Shown here: piece after piece, positions 1 through 6,773 of the stretch
How positions within the stretch are numbered: the stretch's first letter is position 1
How the letters are laid out: every line of letters begins with the position of its first letter
NCBI GenBank assembly: GCA_045577635.1
Contig: JAZNIS010000083.1
Span: 1-16,014 of the forward strand
Source of the DNA: UBA6345 sp045577635
GTDB lineage: Bacteria; Bacillota; Clostridia; Christensenellales; UBA1242
Reading direction: 5' to 3'
DNA length: 16,014 nt
Notes under the pieces: model-generated
Told to the model about the DNA's origin: nothing
What the model saw: only the letters and a program-made list of their open reading frames with translations
Database searches by the model: none
Translations under genes and position numbers: made by a program

Positions 1-1256
1 CTCCAACAACACCTGTAACACCAACTCCTGTAACACCAACTCCTGTTACACCTACACCAATTACTCCAACACCAATTACTCCAACACCTGTAACTCCTAC
101 AACTCCACTTTCAAAAGGGGATTTCAAATATAAAACATTAAGAGTTAGCAGAGGAAGAAGATTTGTTAACTGGTTAGGAAAACATTGGTTATTATTAGGT
201 ACACTAGTTGCTGCTGGTGGTTTAGCACTTTCTTGTGTTATTCCAGGTTTAGCACCAGGAGCTATTGCAACTGCAACAGCTATTGCAAGAGGTGGTTTAT
301 ATAACATTGTTACATTAGGTTCAATTATTGTTGGTGCTAATGTGTTTAAACATTTCTTCTTTAGAAGACATCGTCAAGCTGCAACCGATCAAGGACATTT
401 ACTTCGCAGAGAAGCAAAAGTTCAAAAAGCATTTAAAACTATTGACAGAAATAGGGCTAAAATTGCTGAACTTGAAGCTGCACTTGATAGTTATATGACA
501 AATCCAAGAAAATATAAAAGACAAATTAAAAAAGCTAGAAAAGCTCTTAAAAAACTTGATGCTTCAAATGCTAAAAAGATTCAATTTGTTTCTAGTGAAC
601 TTGAAGGTAACACTCCTACTAAAAATCCATTTAAAATTGTTGGTAGAGCAGTAAAAGTTGTTGCTGGTAAAGGAACAATGAAATATTATTTAGGTCGTCA
701 TGATAAACATATGGATATTTTAGCTTCTAAATCTAAAAGATCTAAATATACTGACGAAAGATTTGATGGTAACTTACAAGATGAAATTTTCCATTGGCAA
801 ATTTTAAGAAGAAAACTTATTGAAGAAACCAAAGCAAGACAAGTTAGCAGTGCTACAAGGGAAGCTGAAGCACATTCAAAAGGTGCTAGAACCCTTGAAA
901 GTTGGTTTAGAAAAGATGGCCAAAGAATGGGCGAAGTGGTTGATGATATTAAAGAAGTTGACCCAGAATCAGTAAGATATGGTGAAGTTGCAAAAGATAT
1001 TGTATTATCTGGTGCAGATGTAACCTTTGAAGCTCCTGGAAAAAGAGAAAAAGAAGTTATTATTACAAATGCAACAGGTGGTATTGATCACACAACTGTT
1101 AGTTACGATGGTCATAGTTCTGTTGTTACAAAATATTTCAGAAACCGTAAACAAGATCGTGCCGATCAAACATTGATTGATGGTGATGCTGTTACTGCTG
1201 CTGAGGCAGAAAGAAGAAATCCACCTATTAAACCAGGTTCTGACAGAACACTGTAA
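1..1256 (+). CDS. Membrane protein with Pro-Thr repeat linker, 5' partial
   Basis: The frame beginning at base 3 is open from the window edge to tandem TAA TAA stops at 1254-1259, so the start lies upstream; a GTG at 342 is internal. Visible order: a proline-threonine linker (3-107, five-residue unit PTPVT or PTPIT), a short basic stretch, a hydrophobic segment (about 180-260), a second one (about 297-360), then about 300 charged residues. The tail has a Lys/Arg/Glu/Ala-rich, probably coiled-coil part (about 400-600) and a more mixed C-terminal part. Pro-Thr linkers are typical of extracytoplasmic spacers, so the missing N-terminus is probably outside the cell and the tail cytoplasmic; this topology is inference. 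I do not recognise the family and assign no function. Codon use resembles the neighbours. It ends at a bidirectional terminator. Confidence 0.8.
   Translation, partial: PTTPVTPTPVTPTPVTPTPITPTPITPTPVTPTTPLSKGDFKYKTLRVSRGRRFVNWLGKHWLLLGTLVAAGGLALSCVIPGLAPGAIATATAIARGGLYNIVTLGSIIVGANVFKHFFFRRHRQAATDQGHLLRREAKVQKAFKTIDRNRAKIAELEAALDSYMTNPRKYKRQIKKARKALKKLDASNAKKIQFVSSELEGNTPTKNPFKIVGRAVKVVAGKGTMKYYLGRHDKHMDILASKSKRSKYTDERFDGNLQDEIFHWQILRRKLIEETKARQVSSATREAEAHSKGARTLESWFRKDGQRMGEVVDDIKEVDPESVRYGEVAKDIVLSGADVTFEAPGKREKEVIITNATGGIDHTTVSYDGHSSVVTKYFRNRKQDRADQTLIDGDAVTAAEAERRNPPIKPGSDRTL
3..107 (+). repeat. 15-bp tandem repeat coding for PTPVT/PTPIT
   Basis: About six degenerate copies of a 15-base unit (for example ccaactcctgtaaca at 21-35) lie in frame and encode Pro-Thr-Pro-Val/Ile-Thr. 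Copies differ mainly at third codon positions while the protein repeat is kept, which suggests selection on the protein. The array may extend beyond the left edge. Confidence 0.85.
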
Positions 1257-1267
1257 TAAAAAAATAA

Positions 1268-1296
1268 AACGAAGGAATTTTCCTTCGTTTTTTTTA
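1268..1296. terminator. Bidirectional intrinsic terminator
   Basis: Perfect 9-bp stem aacgaagga / tccttcgtt (1268-1276 with 1281-1289) and loop attt. A T tract follows on the + strand and an A-rich stretch precedes it (1257-1269), so it can end both the gene ending at 1256 and the minus-strand gene whose TAA stop at 1294-1296 lies in the T tract. Confidence 0.9.
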
Positions 1297-2382
1297 ATTG
1301 TTTGCCGTTATGTATAAATCTTTATTTTGCCTATATTCAGGCACTTTTGAATTTTTTGCAATTGCCATATCTATATACATTAATGCCGAAGCATAATCTT
1401 TTAAGTTGTAATAACCAATAGAAATTAAATTGTAAATATAAGCAATATCGTTCCATTCTGTTTCTCTGGCAGGTAAAACTTCTTGTTTAATGCTTAAACA
1501 TTTTTGTAATAGTGCAATTCCTAATTCATTTTGATTTTCTTTTAATATGTATATTTGACCTAATTCACCATAAAACAATTTGCAATAATCACATTTTGAT
1601 AGTGCTTCATAACAATGTTGTTTTATTGCTGTAAAGTTTTGATTAACCACATCAATTTTTATTAAATATTTATAGGCAAGACAAATATCTTGAATATGTA
1701 ATGGTTTAATACTTAATAGGCGATTAATTGTTTTTTGTGCTTTATCATATTCCTGAGCATTAAAATATTCATCAATTAACAATCCTAAATATCTTGTGTC
1801 GTTTTTTTCTTTTTTTAATGCTTTTTCTAATAGTTCCTTATAACTTCTTGGTTTTTTGTTGTCGGGGTAGTGTTTAAGCATTACATCATTTGGTAAAAAC
1901 ACTTGATTTATTGGGTTATTGTTTTTTGCAACAATATATTCATGAATTGCCCATTTCCATTCAAAAGTGTTTCGGTCATGTATTTTTGAATAATCAAAAA
2001 TGTTTGGAACATCATCAGGAGTTCCTGCATTATGATAGTATTTGTAAACTGCCTGATTAGTGTTTGGTTGCCAAGCATCTTCCAAAACTTTCCGCCATCC
2101 TGGTGTAAATAACTCATCTAAATCGGTGCAAACACAAATATCAGCATCTTTTGGAACAAGTTTTAAACTTTCATTTCTAGCCCTATCAAATCTCCAAGGT
2201 TTAATAAGTTTTTCGGTTACTTTAACACCATTATTTTCTAAAATTTCTTTTGTATTATCGTTGCTGGTTGGGTCTAACAAAACATAAATTTCATCTGCTT
2301 CACTCATATTTTTTGCCCATTTTTCTGCAAATTTTGCTTCATTTTTTGCAATTGCATAAACAACTATTTTATATTTGCCCAT
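1294..2382 (-). CDS. Glycosyltransferase family 2-like protein with TPR-like C-terminus
   Basis: 362 residues from the ATG at 2382-2380. That start is chosen because GGAG lies 7 nt upstream; an in-frame ATG at 2412 has no ribosome binding site. The N-terminal half looks like a GT-A fold: a beta strand (IVVYAIAKNE, from residue 6), an acidic nucleotide-binding region ending LLDPTSNDNT, and TDLDE near 86-90 as the DxD-type metal/nucleotide-sugar motif. Residues about 195-362 are helical with TPR-like spacing (YFNAQEYDKAQ, then GYYNLKDYASALMYIDMA). Proteins of this layout are usually annotated as glycosyltransferases with TPR; donor and acceptor cannot be told from sequence. It stands alone, divergent from ileS and convergent with the gene at 1-1256. 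No signal peptide or membrane segment is visible, so it is probably cytoplasmic. Confidence 0.75.
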   Translation of the reverse strand: MGKYKIVVYAIAKNEAKFAEKWAKNMSEADEIYVLLDPTSNDNTKEILENNGVKVTEKLIKPWRFDRARNESLKLVPKDADICVCTDLDELFTPGWRKVLEDAWQPNTNQAVYKYYHNAGTPDDVPNIFDYSKIHDRNTFEWKWAIHEYIVAKNNNPINQVFLPNDVMLKHYPDNKKPRSYKELLEKALKKEKNDTRYLGLLIDEYFNAQEYDKAQKTINRLLSIKPLHIQDICLAYKYLIKIDVVNQNFTAIKQHCYEALSKCDYCKLFYGELGQIYILKENQNELGIALLQKCLSIKQEVLPARETEWNDIAYIYNLISIGYYNLKDYASALMYIDMAIAKNSKVPEYRQNKDLYITANN

Positions 2383-2433
2383 AAACATACTCCATTTTTT
2401 ATATATTAACATAATTTAACAAATAATTAAAGT

Positions 2434-2469
2434 TAAATTAATAGTAAAAGTTTAACCTAATGTTGACAA
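2434..2469 (-). promoter_or_regulatory. Promoter of the glycosyltransferase gene
   Basis: On the minus strand, -35 TTGTCA (2469-2464), a 17-nt spacer and -10 TACTAT (2446-2441). The predicted start is near 2434, giving an untranslated leader of about 50 nt. The -35 overlaps that of the divergent ileS promoter. Confidence 0.5.
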
Positions 2470-2491
2470 AAGTTTTTGGTTGTTGTATTAT
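2463..2491 (+). promoter_or_regulatory. SigA-type promoter of the ileS T-box operon
   Basis: Perfect -35 TTGACA (2463-2468), 17-nt spacer, -10 TATTAT (2486-2491). Transcription should start near 2498, at the beginning of the T-box leader. Confidence 0.85.
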
Positions 2492-2497
2492 GTAAAC

Positions 2498-2754
2498 AGT
2501 TTAATATTTAAAGGCGATTTAAAAAAGGACAAGTTTATTTTAAATTAGTTGCATTACAGAGAATTGACAGTTGCTGAGAAGTCAATAGCAAAATAAAATA
2601 AATATCACCTTTATAGTCCAATTTCTGAAAATTTTTATTAGTAAGAAATTGCGGGAAGTTCTCCGTTAGTGAACGATGTGTGATGGCACATTTGTTATAA
2701 ATGGTAATAATGCTTGGGGCATTGTTTTTGTAACAATGTACTCGGGCTTTTTTT
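2498..2754 (+). promoter_or_regulatory. T-box leader (tRNA-Ile sensing) of ileS
   Basis: All main T-box parts are visible. Stem I has the AGAGA bulge (2558-2562), the distal stem ATTGAC/GTCAAT, an apical loop agttgctgagaa (2569-2580) close to the family consensus, a pairing TTTATTTT/AAAATAAA (2534-2541 with 2590-2597), and an ATC specifier followed by A (2604-2607), which reads the tRNA-Ile anticodon GAU. Stem II is AATTTCT/AGAAATT (2620-2626 with 2644-2650). A small stem TGTG/CACA follows (2677-2690). The antiterminator pairs 2694-2701 with 2727-2734 around a 7-nt bulge TGGTAAT (2702-2708) and helix AATGC/GCATT (2709-2713 with 2719-2723); TGGT can pair with the ACCA end of uncharged tRNA-Ile. 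The terminator shares these bases, so the two folds exclude each other. Uncharged tRNA-Ile is expected to raise ileS expression. Confidence 0.9.
2712..2754 (+). terminator. T-box regulated terminator
   Basis: Inner stem CATTGTT/AACAATG (2720-2726 with 2732-2738) with loop TTTGT, extended by a GU-containing outer stem (2712-2719 with 2739-2747, A2740 bulged), followed by seven T (2748-2754). It overlaps the antiterminator arms. Confidence 0.85.
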
Positions 2755-2809
2755 AATTTTATTCGCAGTTTTTAAAATTAAACTAAAATTAATTTTAAGG
2801 AGAAAAAAG

Positions 2810-5800
2810 ATGTATAAAAAGGTTGATGCAAATTTAAATTTCCCTAACCAAGAACAAGCTGTTTTAAAGTTTTGGAGAGAAAATGATATTAAAAAACAAT
2901 GTATGAACCACAATGCAGGTGCAAAAAGATTTAACTTTTACGAAGGACCACCAACTGCAAACGGAACACCACACTCTGGCCATGTTTTAACTAGGGTTTT
3001 AAAAGATGTTTTCACAAGATATAAATCAATGCAAGGTTACTTTGTTCCAAGAAAGGGTGGTTGGGACACTCATGGTTTACCTGTTGAATTATCAGTTGAA
3101 AAAGAATTAGGAATTTCCGGAAAACAACAAATTGAAGAATATGGCATTGAAAAATTTATTAAAAAATGCAAAGATAATGTTTGGAAATATGTTGATATTT
3201 GGAAAGAGTTTTCTGATAGAGTTGGTTACTTTGTAAACATGGAAGATGATTATTATGTAACTTATTACGATAATTATATTGAAAGCATTTGGTGGGCTTT
3301 AAAAGAAATGGATAAAAAAGGCCTACTTTACAAAGGTTACAAAATTTTACCAAGTTGCCCAAGATGTGGAACAGCACTTTCTTCTCACGAACTTGCACAA
3401 GGTTATGAAGATAGAAAAGATACCACAGTTGTTGCTAAATTTAAAGTTGTTAACGAAGAAAACACTTACTTTTTAGCATGGACAACAACACCTTGGACAC
3501 TTCCTTCTAATATCGCACTTTGTGTTAATGCTGATGAAGATTATTGCAAAGTTAGTTTTGAAGGAAACTATTATATTTTAGCCGAAGCATTAGTTAAAAA
3601 TCATTTTAAAGAAAACTACGAAATTGTTGAAACATTTAAAGGTAAAACATTAGAATTTAAAAAGTATGTTCCTTTATTTGGTTTTGTTAGTGAAAAAGAT
3701 GCAGAAAAAGGTTATTATGTGACTTGCGATAGTTATGTTACATTAACAGATGGAACAGGTATTGTTCATATTGCTCCTGCATTTGGTGAAGATGACTCTA
3801 ATGTTGGTAGAAAATATAATTTACCATTTATTCAATTAGTAGATAAATTTGGTAAATTTACCGAAAATTGTGGCAAATATGCTGGTGAATTTGTTTTTGA
3901 TAAAAACGATGAAATTGTTGTTGATTTAACGGCAGAAGGTAAAGTGTTTAAAACACAAAAACATGTTCACAGTTATCCACATTGTTGGAGATGCCATAGC
4001 CCACTTATCTATTTTGCTAGATCTAGTTGGTTTGTTAAAACAACCGAAATTCGTGGAGATATGGTTAGAAATAACAATTCTGTTAATTGGCTACCAGATA
4101 ATGTTAAAAATGGTAGAATGGGCAACTTTTTAGAAAACAACATTGATTGGTGTTTAAGTCGTGACCGTTATTGGGGAACACCACTTCCTGTTTGGATGTG
4201 TGAATGTGGACATTATCATGTTGTAGGAAGTAAAGAAGAACTTAAAAAATTGGGTGGGGTTAGTGGAGATATTGAACTACACAAACCTTATGTTGATGAA
4301 GTAACAATTACTTGTGAAAAATGTGGCAAACAAATGCACCGTGAACCAGAAGTTATTGACTGTTGGTTTGATTCGGGTAGTATGCCATTTGCACAACATC
4401 ATTATCCTTTTGAAAATAAAGAATTGTTTGAACAAAGTTTCCCTGCACAATTTATTAGTGAAGGTATTGACCAAACCAGAGGTTGGTTCTATTCATTACA
4501 AGCAATTTCAACTGCCTTATTTAACAAAAGTCCATACGAAACTTGTATTGCAAACGGTTTGGTTGTTGATGATCAAGGCAGAAAATTAAGTAAAAGTTTA
4601 GGAAACTATATTCCACCTATGGAAATGCTTTCTAAAATGGGTGCAGATCCAATCCGTTGGACATTCTACACAGGTAGTCAACCTTGGGGCAACTTAATTT
4701 TAACTGAAAATACTGTAACTGAAAGCCAAAAGAAATATTTTGGTACTTTATGGAACACTTATGCTTTCTTTGTTTTGTATGCCGAAATTGATAAATTTGA
4801 CCCAACAAAATATTCACTTGCTGATTGCAAACTTTCAGTAATGGATAAATGGGTTTTAAGTGAACTTAACAAATTAGTTAAATATGTTTGTTCTGAACTT
4901 GATAAATTCCATGTAACCGAAAGCAGTAGAGCAATGGAAGAATTTATTGATAAAGTTTCTAACTGGTATGTTCGTTTAGGTAGAAAGAGATATTGGGGTG
5001 AAGAATTCACCGAAGATAAAAAGGCAGCTTATGTAACATTCTACACAGTGTTAACAACATATGCTAAACTTTCTGCTCCATTTACTCCATTTATGAGTGA
5101 AACAATTTATAAAAATTTAGTTCGTAATTTCTATGCTGATGCACCAGTAAGTGTTCATTTGAGCAAATATCCAGAAGTTAACGAAGAATTAATTGACGAA
5201 AAGTTAAGCGAACAAATGGCTATGGTTTATGCTTACACAGAACTTGGCCGTAGTGCAAGAAATTTAAGTGCAATTAAAAACCGTCAACCACTAAACGAAC
5301 TTTACTTAACCGATGCAAATAACAAAACAACTTTAACCGAAGATTTGGTTCAAATTTTAAAAGATGAATTAAATGTTAAAGCTGTTAAACAACACGAAGA
5401 TTTAAGTAATTTTGTTAACTACACATTAAAACCACAACTTAAAACATTAGGACCTAAATATGGTAAAAAACTTAATGTAATTAGAGAATTTTTAGCAACT
5501 TGCGATGCATTAAAAGTTGTTGAAACTGTTGAAAAAGGCGATGTGTTTAAAGTTGAACTTGATGGCGACACTGTTGAATTTAGTAAAGATGATTTATTAA
5601 TTTCAGTAAGTCAAAAAGAAGGTTATGCAAGTGCAACCGATGGTAATATTGCAGTTATTTTAGATACTCATTTAACCGAACAATTAATTGAAGAAGGTAT
5701 TTACCGTGAATTTGTTTCAAAGGTTCAAAATTTAAGAAAAAGTTCTAACTATGTTGTTACCGACAGAATTACTATTGAAGTTAGTGGCGATAAGTATTTA

Positions 5801-5938
5801 GAAGAACTTGTTTTAAAATTTGCAAACCAAGTTAAACAAGATGTTTTAGCAGTTTCTGTAACTGTTGGCGAAAACGGTGAATTTAGTGAAGAATTTAATT
5901 TAAACGATAAAATGTTAAAAGTTACAATTAGCCGATAA
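2810..5938 (+). CDS. ileS: Isoleucyl-tRNA synthetase, type 2
   Basis: Charges tRNA-Ile with isoleucine in the cytoplasm (class Ia synthetase). Start ATG 2810 has AAGGAG 7 nt upstream; an in-frame TTG at 2714 lies inside the terminator and is rejected. 1042 residues, the length of type 2 (eukaryote-like) IleRS rather than the roughly 920 of type 1. HxGH is HSGH at 55-58, within GPPTANGTPHSGH. The CP1 editing domain includes WTTTPWTLPSN (224-234) and DGTGIVH near 314-320. KMSKS appears as KLSKS (592-596). Cys pairs (CPRCG, CWRCH, CECG, CEKCG) suggest zinc sites. The anticodon-binding domain has NWYVRLGRKRYW, as in type 2 enzymes, which as a class tolerate mupirocin better than type 1; resistance here is inference. 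Controlled by the upstream T-box; closed by its own terminator, so probably monocistronic. Confidence 0.97.
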   Translation: MYKKVDANLNFPNQEQAVLKFWRENDIKKQCMNHNAGAKRFNFYEGPPTANGTPHSGHVLTRVLKDVFTRYKSMQGYFVPRKGGWDTHGLPVELSVEKELGISGKQQIEEYGIEKFIKKCKDNVWKYVDIWKEFSDRVGYFVNMEDDYYVTYYDNYIESIWWALKEMDKKGLLYKGYKILPSCPRCGTALSSHELAQGYEDRKDTTVVAKFKVVNEENTYFLAWTTTPWTLPSNIALCVNADEDYCKVSFEGNYYILAEALVKNHFKENYEIVETFKGKTLEFKKYVPLFGFVSEKDAEKGYYVTCDSYVTLTDGTGIVHIAPAFGEDDSNVGRKYNLPFIQLVDKFGKFTENCGKYAGEFVFDKNDEIVVDLTAEGKVFKTQKHVHSYPHCWRCHSPLIYFARSSWFVKTTEIRGDMVRNNNSVNWLPDNVKNGRMGNFLENNIDWCLSRDRYWGTPLPVWMCECGHYHVVGSKEELKKLGGVSGDIELHKPYVDEVTITCEKCGKQMHREPEVIDCWFDSGSMPFAQHHYPFENKELFEQSFPAQFISEGIDQTRGWFYSLQAISTALFNKSPYETCIANGLVVDDQGRKLSKSLGNYIPPMEMLSKMGADPIRWTFYTGSQPWGNLILTENTVTESQKKYFGTLWNTYAFFVLYAEIDKFDPTKYSLADCKLSVMDKWVLSELNKLVKYVCSELDKFHVTESSRAMEEFIDKVSNWYVRLGRKRYWGEEFTEDKKAAYVTFYTVLTTYAKLSAPFTPFMSETIYKNLVRNFYADAPVSVHLSKYPEVNEELIDEKLSEQMAMVYAYTELGRSARNLSAIKNRQPLNELYLTDANNKTTLTEDLVQILKDELNVKAVKQHEDLSNFVNYTLKPQLKTLGPKYGKKLNVIREFLATCDALKVVETVEKGDVFKVELDGDTVEFSKDDLLISVSQKEGYASATDGNIAVILDTHLTEQLIEEGIYREFVSKVQNLRKSSNYVVTDRITIEVSGDKYLEELVLKFANQVKQDVLAVSVTVGENGEFSEEFNLNDKMLKVTISR

Positions 5939-5942
5939 TAAA

Positions 5943-5972
5943 AAAGATGAAGCTGTTTTGCTTCATCTTTTT
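5943..5972 (+). terminator. ileS terminator
   Basis: 11-bp stem AAAGATGAAGC/GCTTCATCTTT (5943-5953 with 5960-5970), loop TGTTTT, then T residues. It begins five bases after the ileS stop. Confidence 0.9.
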
Positions 5973-6004
5973 GTTTGAATATAACTGATTTTTTGTAATA
6001 AAAA

Positions 6005-6033
6005 TTGCTATTTAAAATTAATTTTGTTACACT
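6005..6033 (+). promoter_or_regulatory. Probable promoter of the RluA-family gene
   Basis: TTGCTA (6005-6010), 17-nt spacer, TACACT (6028-6033). The predicted start near 6040 would leave a very short leader that just contains GGAG, so the real start may differ slightly. Confidence 0.4.
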
Positions 6034-6052
6034 AATAAAAGGAGATAGTAAT

Positions 6053-6733
6053 ATGATTGATGTAATTTACGAAGATAATCACATTTTAGTTGTAATTAAA
6101 CCACAAAACATTCCTACACAAGAAGATAGTTCTGGTGATAAAGATATGTTAACTTTGGTTAAGGAATATATTAAGGAAAAATATAATAAACCAGGAAATG
6201 TTTATGTTGGGTTGGTGCATAGATTAGATAGACCAACAGGTGGTGTAATGGTTTTTGCAAAAACCAGCAAAGCAGCTGCCAGATTAAGTGAAGCAATTAA
6301 AAATAATGAACTTACAAAAAATTATTTAACAGTTGTTAATGGCGAACCTAGGATTCATCAACAAAAACTTACTGATTATTTAAAGAAAAACGAAAAAACA
6401 AATATGGTTACAGTTGTTGGATCTGCTGTTAGTGGTGCAAAATATGCCGAATTAAACTACGAAACTTTGGCATCTGAACAAAACACAAGTTTGGTTAAAG
6501 TTGATTTAATTACAGGCAGAAGCCATCAAATTAGGGCACAATTTAGCAATATGGGTAATCCTGTTTATAACGATTTTAAATATGGGGCAAAAACAAAGGG
6601 TAACTTAATGCTTTGGGCATATAAATTAGTTTTAATTCACCCTGTAACACAAAAGAAAATGACCTTTACAGTTTTACCTGAAATTAAAGGTAAATGGGCA
6701 CTATATGAAAAAATAATTTCAACATTAGCATAA
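6053..6733 (+). CDS. RluA-family RNA pseudouridine synthase, no S4 domain
   Basis: 226 residues from ATG 6053, which has AAAAGGAG 8 nt upstream; a longer in-frame reading to 6005 has no ribosome binding site. The protein consists of the RluA catalytic domain only. It starts directly with the IYEDNHILVVIKP strand and has the HRLDRPTGG motif (56-64) with catalytic Asp59, then TGRSHQIRAQ (RluA motif III) and a C-terminal HPVTQKKMTF strand. Family members isomerise uridine to pseudouridine in rRNA or tRNA; without the S4 domain the target cannot be predicted. A second, S4-containing member lies at 10284-11189. The gene is flanked by terminators on both sides and is probably transcribed alone, converging on groEL. 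Confidence 0.93.
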   Translation: MIDVIYEDNHILVVIKPQNIPTQEDSSGDKDMLTLVKEYIKEKYNKPGNVYVGLVHRLDRPTGGVMVFAKTSKAAARLSEAIKNNELTKNYLTVVNGEPRIHQQKLTDYLKKNEKTNMVTVVGSAVSGAKYAELNYETLASEQNTSLVKVDLITGRSHQIRAQFSNMGNPVYNDFKYGAKTKGNLMLWAYKLVLIHPVTQKKMTFTVLPEIKGKWALYEKIISTLA

Positions 6734-6762
6734 AAAAAGAGCGAATTAATCGCTCTTTTTTT
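6732..6762. terminator. Bidirectional terminator between rluA-like gene and groEL
   Basis: 13-bp stem AAAAAAAGAGCGA/TCGCTCTTTTTTT (6732-6744 with 6750-6762), loop ATTAA. A and T tracts on both sides allow it to end transcription from the left and from groEL on the other strand (stop at 6774-6776). Confidence 0.9.
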
Positions 6763-6773
6763 GTTTTTAATTG

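Noticed and set aside
1..107. Short tandem repeat resembling a CRISPR or intergenic repeat array
   Set aside because: The 15-bp units are degenerate, have no spacers and stay in frame with a long coding region; they encode PTPVT repeats.
342..1256. Gene start at GTG 342
   Set aside because: The same frame is open to the window edge through two membrane segments and the Pro-Thr linker, and no ribosome binding site precedes the GTG.
2060..2287. Open frame on the + strand inside the glycosyltransferase gene
   Set aside because: Shadow of the minus-strand gene; no initiation signals.
1294..2382. Glycosyltransferase-like gene as part of a phage or polysaccharide island
   Set aside because: No other sugar-biosynthesis, phage or mobility genes are in the window and base composition matches its neighbours.
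2714..2809. Longer IleRS N-terminus starting at TTG 2714
   Set aside because: This segment is the T-box terminator and leader; AAGGAG and ATG 2810 give the canonical IleRS start.
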